DNA from: Prosthecobacter debontii
Lineage (GTDB): Bacteria > Verrucomicrobiota > Verrucomicrobiia > Verrucomicrobiales > Akkermansiaceae
Assembly: GCA_945885485.1 (NCBI GenBank)
Contig: CAMCYT010000129.1
Span: 1 to 6,985, forward strand
DNA length: 6,985 nt
Direction of reading: 5' to 3'
In this document: positions 1-5,667 of the stretch, piece after piece
Layout of the letters: each line of letters opens with the position of its first letter
Numbering within the stretch: position 1 is the first letter of the stretch
The notes under the pieces: model-generated
The model's database searches: none
What the model saw: the letters and a program-made list of their open reading frames with translations, nothing else
What the model was told of the DNA's origin: nothing
Translations under genes and position numbers: made by a program

Positions 1-467
1 GGTTTTTGCCCTGCCAAATTTCTCCACACAAGCTCGCAATGCCGCCATCATCGGGTTCGGAGCGGGTTGAGGCCTTGCAAGTGGCGATTCGGGATTTGTC
101 ATGGGCGCGGGTGGATGAGACGGAGATCGAAATCGATGGCCCATCGTATTCGTATCAAACCATGCAAAAGTTGGATAAGAAGTTTCTCGAGCATGAATGG
201 TTTTGGATCATGGGCGGGGATCAATGGACGATGTTACCGAAGTGGATGCATCCTGAGAAGCTGGCTGGACTGGTGAATTTTATTGTAATGGCGAGAAATG
301 GCGCCGTTATTTACCCGATGCAGGGGTATCGTATGCAAGTGGTGGCGGGGGAACATCCGGCATCTGCGACTAAGATTCGTGAGTCAATTGCGAAAAAAGA
401 GCAGAATATTCCCTATCTGGATCCCGAAGTGGCTCGTTTGATTCGGTCTCGTCAGGTGGACTTGTGA
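1..467 (+). CDS. nadD: Nicotinate-nucleotide adenylyltransferase NadD, 3' part (5' end outside window)
   Basis: NadD transfers AMP from ATP to nicotinate mononucleotide, giving deamido-NAD in the cytoplasmic NAD synthesis pathway. The frame is open from the left edge (first full codon at 3), so 155 residues of the C-terminal part are visible; the N-terminal strand with the nucleotide-binding H/T-x-G-H motif must lie upstream. Visible family landmarks in order are FLPCQISPHK (family P-x-x-x-PHK), a GPSYSYQTM segment matching the family GxSYTxxTL, GGDQWTMLPKW (family GxDxxxxLxxW) and SATKIR near the C-terminus (family SSTxIR, ATP phosphate binding). The TTG at 6 is inside the conserved core and is not a start. 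The gene ends in TTGTGA, where a GTG could open a short downstream ORF. Recognition is confident from motifs; kinship to NMN-specific enzymes cannot be excluded by eye, but the bacterial NadD pattern fits best. Confidence 0.93.
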   Translation, partial: FLPCQISPHKLAMPPSSGSERVEALQVAIRDLSWARVDETEIEIDGPSYSYQTMQKLDKKFLEHEWFWIMGGDQWTMLPKWMHPEKLAGLVNFIVMARNGAVIYPMQGYRMQVVAGEHPASATKIRESIAKKEQNIPYLDPEVARLIRSRQVDL

Positions 468-541
468 AAAAATTCACAAACTTGGAAAATCCCATTGGCG
501 ATCCGACTCAGAGTGGGCATATTTCCGTGCGTCGCCCATGA
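464..541 (+). CDS. Possible 25-codon micro-ORF linking nadD to nuoF
   Basis: A GTG at 464 overlaps the nadD stop (GTGA), and the frame runs 25 codons to a TGA at 539-541 that overlaps the nuoF start (ATGA). AGGTGG at 454-459, four bases before the GTG, is the only Shine-Dalgarno-like sequence seen at a start in this window. The predicted peptide begins VKKFTNLENP and ends GHISVRRP. It has no signal peptide, membrane segment or motif I recognise. If translated, it would couple nuoF translation to nadD, which would help explain why nuoF has no ribosome binding site of its own. It may equally be a chance open frame of 25 codons. No function is proposed. Confidence 0.3.
   Translation: MKKFTNLENPIGDPTQSGHISVRRP
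495..523 (+). promoter_or_regulatory. Weak sigma70-like promoter candidate before nuoF
   Basis: TTGGCG at 495-500 (four of six matches to TTGACA) is followed after 17 bases by CATATT at 518-523 (four of six matches to TATAAT). Initiation would fall about eight bases before the nuoF ATG, giving an almost leaderless message; this would fit the lack of a Shine-Dalgarno sequence. Matches of this quality are frequent by chance, so this is only a candidate. Confidence 0.2.
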
Positions 542-1929
542 TATCGTATACCAAGCAACCCCACGCCCGAGAATACCGGCTCATTTTCAAGAATATCGAC
601 CGCAAAGGATGGAATCCTTCGATCGAGACTTACATGGCGGACGGTGGCTATGATGATTTGAAGAAAGCGTTTACCATGGCGCCGAAAGATATCACCGAAG
701 AGGTTAAGAAATCAGGACTTCGGGGCAGGGGTGGCGCGGGTTTCCCTACGGGGATGAAATGGACTTTTATTCCGCCGAACAACACCAAGCCTGTTTACCT
801 GATTTGTAACGGAGATGAATCGGAGCCGGGCACGTTTAAAGACCGTTACATCGTACATCAGGATCCGCATCAACTGATCGAGGGGATAGTGATTTCATGT
901 TTCGCGGTGGGCGCGCATAAAGCGTTCATTTATCTCCGCGAGGAATTTCCTGAAGCGGCTCTCATCGTTGAAAAAGCGATTGAAGAAGCTCGCGCGAAAG
1001 GGTTTGTGGGTAAAAATATTCTCAACTCCGGATTTGATCTGGAGATCTATGTGCATCGTGGTGCGGGTGCATATATCTGCGGAGAGGAAACCGGGTTGAT
1101 TGAATCTCTTGAAGGCAAGCGCCCGTATCCGCGCATCAAGCCTCCGTATTTTCCAGCTGCCCTCGGGCTCTACATGTGCCCGACCATCGTCAATAACGTC
1201 GAGTCTCTTTGCCATGTGAAACACATCATCCGAATGGGTGGCGATGAATATGCCAAAATCGGTGTCGCACGGAATACCGGAACTCGCATTCTCTGCGTTT
1301 CCGGCGATGTGAAAAAACCTGGATATTTCGAGGTCGAGGTTGGCAAAGTCACGATGCGTGAATTGCTTTACGATATGTGTGGCGGGCCGAAAGAAGGTAG
1401 GGAAATCAAAGCGGTGATTCCAGGTGGATCGTCCTCAAAAATTCTCAAAGCTAACGAAGTTTTCAAGCTCAAGAATCCGGACGGAACCGAACGCGAACTA
1501 GCGTTTTGGGATATCCCTATGGATTTCGATTCGTTGGCGGCTTGTGGATCAATGGCCGGTTCCGGTGGTGTGATCGTTTTGGATGATACGCGGAAAATGT
1601 CTTGGGTGCTTAACAACCTTAACGCGTTTTATGCTCATGAATCCTGTGGTCAGTGCACTCCGTGCCGAGAGGGATCGACCTGGATGAAGAAAATTTCCGA
1701 CCGATTGGTGGATGGTAAGGCGACCGCTAAGGATATCGAAACGTTAGAGAGCGTAGCGTATCAGATTGATGGTCGCACGATTTGCGCCTTCGGTGAAGCG
1801 TCTTCATGGCCGGTTGAGGCTATTATCGCCAAATTTCGCGACGAGCTATTGGCGGATACCGTTGAAGAGAGCGAACTGGATGATGTGAATCCCGAAGCTG
1901 AAGCTCAGAGGAAATTCCTAGTGCACTGA
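538..1929 (+). CDS. nuoF: NADH-quinone oxidoreductase subunit F (complex I, 51 kDa type)
   Basis: NuoF is the electron entry point of complex I. On the cytoplasmic peripheral arm it binds NADH and FMN and passes electrons through a 4Fe-4S cluster. The 463 residues contain the glycine-rich GRGGAGFP (63-70), NGDESEPG (91-98), GAGAYICGEETG (176-187) and NNVESL (219-224), all expected for the FMN/NADH fold. The cluster ligands are C370, C373 and C376 in ESCGQCTPCREG, plus C416 in RTICAFG. E. coli and Thermus homologues are slightly shorter (about 440-445). The excess lies partly in a stretch around 306-325 before the conserved PMDFDSL, and in the acidic tail. ATG at 538 is the first usable start in frame after a stop at 274-276, and gives a normal N-terminus; no Shine-Dalgarno sequence precedes it. 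It follows nadD in the same direction. No nuoE, nuoG or other complex I gene is in the window. Confidence 0.96.
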   Translation: MISYTKQPHAREYRLIFKNIDRKGWNPSIETYMADGGYDDLKKAFTMAPKDITEEVKKSGLRGRGGAGFPTGMKWTFIPPNNTKPVYLICNGDESEPGTFKDRYIVHQDPHQLIEGIVISCFAVGAHKAFIYLREEFPEAALIVEKAIEEARAKGFVGKNILNSGFDLEIYVHRGAGAYICGEETGLIESLEGKRPYPRIKPPYFPAALGLYMCPTIVNNVESLCHVKHIIRMGGDEYAKIGVARNTGTRILCVSGDVKKPGYFEVEVGKVTMRELLYDMCGGPKEGREIKAVIPGGSSSKILKANEVFKLKNPDGTERELAFWDIPMDFDSLAACGSMAGSGGVIVLDDTRKMSWVLNNLNAFYAHESCGQCTPCREGSTWMKKISDRLVDGKATAKDIETLESVAYQIDGRTICAFGEASSWPVEAIIAKFRDELLADTVEESELDDVNPEAEAQRKFLVH

Positions 1930-1930
1930 G

Positions 1931-1954
1931 CTAGCTCGATTGATTCGAGCCTAG
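1931..1954. terminator. Hairpin between convergent nuoF and pseudopilin gene
   Basis: CTAGCTCGA (1931-1939) and TCGAG-C-CTAG (1945-1954) pair as a nine-base stem with one bulged C at 1950 and a five-base loop TTGAT. It starts two bases after the nuoF stop and contains the stop codon of the minus-strand GspJ-like gene (1951-1953). Neither side carries a T-run, so it is not a standard intrinsic terminator. It could block 3' exonucleases or weakly stop transcription from both sides. The position between converging genes supports a role; the missing T-run argues against a strong one. Confidence 0.4.
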
Positions 1955-2937
1955 TAACTCGGAACTGGGATGAGCTTGGAGTATTGATAAGAATTTTGAG
2001 CAATGAAGTCGCTGAGTTGTTCAGCAGTAAAATTTCTCCCACGTAATTGTTTCAGTGCACCATCGGTTAGGACGGTTAGAGAAACTTCCACGGCAGATAG
2101 TTTACCTGTTGCTAGTTGAGCAGCAGTAAGCGTTGAGGCAGCGGGGCTTGTTAAACCGTTTCCTGTAACGATAAACGTTTCTCCTGAGTTCAGGCTTACA
2201 GATACATTTTTTGTGATCGATTTGGGTGGGACGCTTGTATCTTGAATCATCACATCGATATGGAATTTGACGGTAAATTGATAGACGTTCTCACAAACAA
2301 AGTTTTCGACGGCATCGAGGGGTTGAGCTCCTCCCTCGGCATAGGGTGTAAATGCGGCCTTTAGACTAGGTCCACCATTCTTACCATCCTTACCTAGTAA
2401 GTCTTTAAAAGCAAGGTCTGGATTAACTAGGTTGCGGTAGAGGACGAAGGTTTTGTAATTATCATTGGATTGATCGCTGATTGGGTCTTTGTAGATAAGT
2501 TGGTATCCGACGCCTGAGATATCTCCACCCTTATCAACGGGTAATCCGTCTTTACCAGATACAGGTTGGCCACCAGCATCTTTTTCGCCAACTTGGCCGT
2601 TGTATCGGTCCGTTGCAGCGGAGAAGAAGATAAGATTGAGCGCGCTTGGGCTTTGGTTGCTATTTGGACCCTCGGATGGTGGTGCAAATTCAGCAATGAG
2701 CCATTGGTAATCATTACCACGGCGGACGACCATGGATTCAAAGTCGGCGGCCATTGAGTCGACCATAGCTTTGCCTTGGAGTGAGGCTCGAACTTCTGAG
2801 CGGTTGCGATTCCAGATATCCAAAGACGTTACGGTGACGGCGACCAATACTGAAATGATAATGGTGGTGATCACCATAGAGACAAGTAGCTCGATCAAGG
2901 TGAAACCGTTAGGGGTCTTGTTTTGATGTAATTTCAT
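1951..2937 (-). CDS. Prepilin-like protein, GspJ/PilW type (third gene of trio)
   Basis: This 328-residue protein has a class III (prepilin peptidase) signal. An 11-residue basic leader ends in Gly11, followed by FTLIELLVS with the conserved Glu at mature position 5 and a hydrophobic helix to about residue 38. The family is processed and N-methylated by PilD-type peptidase and held in the inner membrane before assembly into a pseudopilus or pilus. The long globular part (about 290 residues), with a LxFFSAATDR segment near 102-111, and the third position in an H-I-J-like run suggest a GspJ/PilW-type minor pseudopilin. It could instead be protein C of the Verru_Chthon cassette, a set of prepilin-like proteins known from Verrucomicrobiota; I propose that from memory of the family, without an alignment. 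The ATG at 2937 lies 17 bases after the preceding stop, so co-transcription is likely. No Shine-Dalgarno sequence is seen. The substrate or surface role is unknown. Confidence 0.8.
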   Translation of the reverse strand: MKLHQNKTPNGFTLIELLVSMVITTIIISVLVAVTVTSLDIWNRNRSEVRASLQGKAMVDSMAADFESMVVRRGNDYQWLIAEFAPPSEGPNSNQSPSALNLIFFSAATDRYNGQVGEKDAGGQPVSGKDGLPVDKGGDISGVGYQLIYKDPISDQSNDNYKTFVLYRNLVNPDLAFKDLLGKDGKNGGPSLKAAFTPYAEGGAQPLDAVENFVCENVYQFTVKFHIDVMIQDTSVPPKSITKNVSVSLNSGETFIVTGNGLTSPAASTLTAAQLATGKLSAVEVSLTVLTDGALKQLRGRNFTAEQLSDFIAQNSYQYSKLIPVPSY

Positions 2938-2954
2938 AAGACGTTGCTTTCAGA

Positions 2955-3710
2955 TTAACGGCGAACAGCAAGGTTGCGGATAAAGACCGGTTTGAGTTTG
3001 GTGGAGGATTCAACAGCTAAGGCAAATTTAGCAGCGAAACCAGGACCTTTTAAGTAAGATTCCGAAACTGAGGGAACCATGTGAAAAGCTGCGGAAAAAG
3101 CGATGACGGCATCCGTGTAATTACTGGGAGCTGCGGCAACTGATCCATCGGGATTTTTGAGTGTGCCAATTTCGCCGAGTATTAATTCATTGCCAGAATA
3201 AACGAGTTGGGTGGGAATAATATAAAACAGAGGGCCGATAATTGCATCCAGATCTTCAAACAAAGCGGCATCATTGACACGTCGTGCGGCTGTTTGAGTG
3301 ACGTAATCGATGCCAGGTTTTCCTTTAATTTGTTTCATGGGTAGCAGGGTGCCATCTATGCGAGGTGGTTGAGATTTATCGCCGCGGTATTGATAAACGA
3401 AAATTGCGGTTTCTGGCGCATTGCCTTTTTGGATCCATGTAAATGCTTTATCAAATCCGGTTGTCACCCCAGCGATCGTTTCTCCCTCGCGCAGGGTGGA
3501 CATGTCTCTTTCCAGGGTTGCATTGAGACGATCTGCCTGCTGGGTGCTGATTGATCGTCTGATTCCCTGAGCGGCTGGAGTGAAAACGGTGAGGAAGCCT
3601 GTTAGCAAGACAGCTAGAACCAAGATCGCAATCACGGTCTCCATGAGTGTGAATCCACGCAGTATGTTGCGCAATTGGGCGTTCTGAGTTTTGAGGATGA
3701 AGGGTTTCAT
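2955..3710 (-). CDS. Prepilin-like protein, GspI/PilV type (second gene of trio)
   Basis: With the ATG at 3710 the product has 251 residues. A 19-residue leader ends LRG and is followed by FTLMETVIAILVLAVLL, giving the prepilin cleavage site (G19|F20), Glu at mature position 5 and the N-terminal helix. The METVIA motif and middle position fit GspI/PilV-type minor pseudopilins; protein B of the Verru_Chthon cassette is an alternative label. The rest (about 50-251) is a globular region I cannot assign. The frame is open further upstream to 3821, but that start would overlap the preceding gene by 107 bases and give an implausible 56-residue leader, so 3710 is preferred. It begins four bases after the upstream stop, suggesting translational coupling. 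No Shine-Dalgarno sequence is seen. The protein likely sits in the inner membrane and joins a pseudopilus tip with its two neighbours; that partnership is inferred from gene order only. Confidence 0.8.
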   Translation of the reverse strand: MKPFILKTQNAQLRNILRGFTLMETVIAILVLAVLLTGFLTVFTPAAQGIRRSISTQQADRLNATLERDMSTLREGETIAGVTTGFDKAFTWIQKGNAPETAIFVYQYRGDKSQPPRIDGTLLPMKQIKGKPGIDYVTQTAARRVNDAALFEDLDAIIGPLFYIIPTQLVYSGNELILGEIGTLKNPDGSVAAAPSNYTDAVIAFSAAFHMVPSVSESYLKGPGFAAKFALAVESSTKLKPVFIRNLAVRR

Positions 3711-3714
3711 AATT

Positions 3715-4428
3715 TCAGAATTTTTTCTGTGATGTATCGATCTCCATGTGTTCAGGATTGCGATAAGTGGATGTTCTGCCGTTTCTCCAGATGACAAAAC
3801 CTGCAAGATCTTTTTCAGCATCTTTAATCAGCCGAGGTTCCTGACCTTTGGGACGGATGCCGCCGCCGATGATAAAACTTGCGCCGATAAAGCTTTCCCC
3901 TGTTGGGGTTAGTGCAGGAATGCCCTCGGCATTGAATTCGTAAAAGACGTAGTTTCCAGCATAGCGTGCCGTGAAGTTCTCACCGCTCATATTCGCTTCA
4001 GGAATTTTCGATTCATCAACGAGTTTGGAGTGTTCACGGCTGAAAAATGTTGCGGCGGGTAAGGTATAAGCACGGCTGGAGAGAATCCATGCATTTGGAT
4101 CGATGGTGCCATCATCGTTGATTTTTTGATGAGCAATGACAACCCGGCGCAGGTAATCGTCACTGTCGTTATCATTGATATCGATCATCAATCGGCTTTT
4201 ACAGCGTTTAGAGATAGCGATGGTGCGGGCTTCGTTGAAAAGTGATTCACAGGTCGCAATAGCTGATGAGGTGCCTTTGCCTGCTGAGAGATTTTTAAGC
4301 CCCATGACGCCTGCTGTCATAAGGATTGATATGATTAAAAGGACGATGAGAATCTCGACTAAAGAAAAGCCTAGAGATGCTTTTCTAGATACACGGTTCG
4401 ACTTTAGTAATGCTAGAGGGTTTTTCAT
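3715..4428 (-). CDS. Prepilin-like protein, GspH/FimT type (first gene of trio)
   Basis: The 237-residue product has a 20-residue leader ending SLG, then FSLVEILIVLLIISILMTA, a typical prepilin peptidase site with Glu at mature position 5. The segment after the helix, ESLFNEARTIAISKR (61-75), matches the pattern of GspH/FimT proteins, in which a conserved Ala-Arg-x-x-Ala follows the N-terminal helix. The C-terminal part contains FVIWRNGRTSTYRNPEHM (211-228), probably a beta-rich end. It may correspond to protein D of the Verru_Chthon cassette. ATG 4428 is chosen over an in-frame TTG at 4494. The latter would give a 42-residue leader and lies upstream of the transcription start expected from the candidate promoter at 4502-4507. 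The gene opens the H-I-J-like run and lies 109 bases after galE on the same strand. It encodes no motor or secretin function itself, so it must rely on export machinery coded elsewhere. Confidence 0.8.
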   Translation of the reverse strand: MKNPLALLKSNRVSRKASLGFSLVEILIVLLIISILMTAGVMGLKNLSAGKGTSSAIATCESLFNEARTIAISKRCKSRLMIDINDNDSDDYLRRVVIAHQKINDDGTIDPNAWILSSRAYTLPAATFFSREHSKLVDESKIPEANMSGENFTARYAGNYVFYEFNAEGIPALTPTGESFIGASFIIGGGIRPKGQEPRLIKDAEKDLAGFVIWRNGRTSTYRNPEHMEIDTSQKKF

Positions 4429-4477
4429 GGGTTGAATAGAAGGGTAAATCCCTAACGCTATTTTCAACTTTGTAGAT

Positions 4478-4507
4478 TTTTGATCTGAGGGCAAGAATTA
4501 ATGTCAA
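4478..4507 (-). promoter_or_regulatory. Candidate promoter of the prepilin trio
   Basis: On the minus strand a perfect TTGACA (4507-4502) lies in the gap between galE and the GspH-like gene. The -10 is poor: TCAAAA at 18-base spacing or GATCAA at 16, each three of six matches to TATAAT. Transcription from here would start near 4472 and give a leader of about 44 bases before ATG 4428. The perfect -35 and position support it; the weak -10 suggests an activator or chance. Confidence 0.35.
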
Positions 4508-4519
4508 TACATGGCAGTT

Positions 4520-4529
4520 ACCATATGGT
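4520..4529. promoter_or_regulatory. Palindrome ACCATATGGT upstream of the prepilin promoter candidate
   Basis: A perfect 10-base palindrome lies 12 bases upstream of the TTGACA candidate and nine bases after the galE stop codon on the minus strand. It could be a regulator site for the prepilin operon. It has no T-run and only a short stem, so it is not a convincing galE terminator. A perfect 10-mer palindrome can easily arise by chance in a window of this size; only the position makes it notable. Confidence 0.2.
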
Positions 4530-4537
4530 TTTTGGGA

Positions 4538-5542
4538 TTATTTTTCAAATCTACCGCCTCGAGGACCATTTAACCAGGCCCATGCAGAGCCGACAATGTC
4601 GATAACATCACAGCGCTGGGCTTTCCAGCCAAGGGTATTGAAAACATGAGTTGGGGCGGAAACCAATTCAGGCGGATCTCCCTCGCGTCTTGGGCCGTAG
4701 CTGATGGGAACTTTTTTCCCAGTGACTTGTTCCGCTGCGGCGATGATTTCTTTGACGGAAATCCCTTTGCCGGTGCCGAGGTTGCACTGGATAGATTGAT
4801 CATGGGTCAGGATGTATTCCAGGGCTAGACCGTGAGCTGCGGCGAGATCTTCGACGTGGATGTAGTCGCGAATGCATGTGCCATCTGGAGTTGGATAATC
4901 TGTTCCATAGATCTCCAGGGTATCAATTTCGCCGGTAATAGCCATTAGGACTCTGGGGATAAGGTGGCTTTCCGGATCATGGTCTTCGCCGATCTTGCTG
5001 TCTGAGGAGCAGCCGCTGGCGTTGAAATAGCGGAGACAGGCAGAGCGCAAGTTCCATGCTTTATCGCAATCGCGGAGAATGTGCTCGACCATGAGTTTGC
5101 TCTGGCCGTAGGGATTGATGGGGTTTTGTGGGTTTGATTCGTCGATGGGGATTCGCGCAGGAGTGCCATAAGTGGCGCATGTTGATGAAAAGACAAAGGC
5201 TTTGCAGTCGTTTTCCTGCATGACTTGGAGCAGAGCAATCGGTTCTGCGGTATTGTTCCAATAATATTTGAGGGGGTTGGTCACGGATTCTCCGACATAA
5301 GCATACGCGGCGAAGTGGATCACGGCACCAAACTGGTGTTTCTGGAAAAGCTCACGTAGGAGTTTTTGGTCGCCGACATTGCCGATAACGAGTTCGACTG
5401 AGGAATCAACAATGGCGTCCTTGTGTCCGAATACGAGGTTATCGAGAACCACGACTTTTTTCCCCAATCCAACCAAGTAGCGCACGGTGTGCGATCCGAT
5501 ATAGCCTGCGCCGCCGGTGATAAGGATGGGAAAGTCTTTCAT
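4538..5542 (-). CDS. galE: UDP-glucose 4-epimerase
   Basis: GalE interconverts UDP-glucose and UDP-galactose in the cytoplasm using tightly bound NAD, supplying galactose for polysaccharides and feeding the Leloir pathway. The 334 residues show the extended short-chain dehydrogenase fold. GGAGYIGSH (GxxGxxG at 10-16) binds NAD. FSST (118-121) supplies the active-site Ser/Thr, and Y145 and K149 in PYGQSK are the catalytic YxxxK. RYFNASG (171-177) and RREGD (285-289) are the usual substrate-binding segments. Length is typical for the family (about 330-340). ATG 5542 starts directly at the Rossmann strand. A longer start at 5596 would add 18 residues unlike any GalE N-terminus I know and is not preferred; neither start has a clear Shine-Dalgarno sequence. 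The residue matching the E. coli substrate gatekeeper Tyr299 is Leu293, so activity on N-acetylated sugars cannot be ruled out. It is divergent from the lipoprotein gene and lies upstream of the prepilin trio. Confidence 0.93.
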   Translation of the reverse strand: MKDFPILITGGAGYIGSHTVRYLVGLGKKVVVLDNLVFGHKDAIVDSSVELVIGNVGDQKLLRELFQKHQFGAVIHFAAYAYVGESVTNPLKYYWNNTAEPIALLQVMQENDCKAFVFSSTCATYGTPARIPIDESNPQNPINPYGQSKLMVEHILRDCDKAWNLRSACLRYFNASGCSSDSKIGEDHDPESHLIPRVLMAITGEIDTLEIYGTDYPTPDGTCIRDYIHVEDLAAAHGLALEYILTHDQSIQCNLGTGKGISVKEIIAAAEQVTGKKVPISYGPRREGDPPELVSAPTHVFNTLGWKAQRCDVIDIVGSAWAWLNGPRGGRFEK

Positions 5543-5667
5543 GTGATGCGAGAAAGCAAAGCCCGAGAGAGGCCTCGCTGCAAGCACAGATGCCATTAAA
5601 CTAGGTAACCAGAAATATTTGAAATCATCTTGAATAGATTCTTCTGATCCGTTGTCTATTAATCACT
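5543..5667. other. Divergent intergenic region galE / lipoprotein gene
   Basis: These 125 bases must hold the promoters of both divergent genes unless they start inside them. I see only weak boxes: TTGAAT at 5630-5635 on the plus strand with TATTAA (5657-5662) at too long a spacing, and nothing better on the minus strand. No Shine-Dalgarno sequence precedes ATG 5668 or ATG 5542. No RNA gene or riboswitch structure is evident. Confidence 0.5.

Noticed and set aside
895..1616. Minus-strand open frames inside nuoF (895-1224, 1170-1352, 1368-1616)
   Set aside because: They lie opposite a highly conserved coding sequence and show no motifs; they are shadows of nuoF.
2368..2580. Collagen-like GKDG segments (GKDGLP, GKDGKNGG) in the GspJ-like protein
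   Set aside because: There are only two short patches with no sustained G-x-y periodicity, so a collagen-like domain is not supported.
2427..2926. Open frames in other phases within the GspJ-like gene
   Set aside because: Their products are low-complexity shadows with no family resemblance, while the main frame has a clear prepilin signal.
3716..3729. Small inverted repeat CAGAA-TTTT-TTCTG at the end of the GspH-like gene
   Set aside because: A five-base AT-rich stem inside or next to the end of a coding region within an operon is too weak for a terminator and probably chance.
3711..3821. Long form of the GspI-like gene starting at 3821
   Set aside because: It would overlap the upstream gene by 107 bases and produce a 56-residue leader; ATG 3710 gives a 4-base gap and a reasonable leader.
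4429..4494. TTG start at 4494 for the GspH-like gene
   Set aside because: It would give a 42-residue leader before the prepilin cleavage site and lies upstream of the start expected from the TTGACA candidate; ATG 4428 is more sensible.
5543..5596. 18-residue N-terminal extension of GalE from the ATG at 5596
   Set aside because: The extension is unlike known GalE N-termini, and the Rossmann fold begins directly after the Met at 5542; no ribosome binding site favours the longer form.
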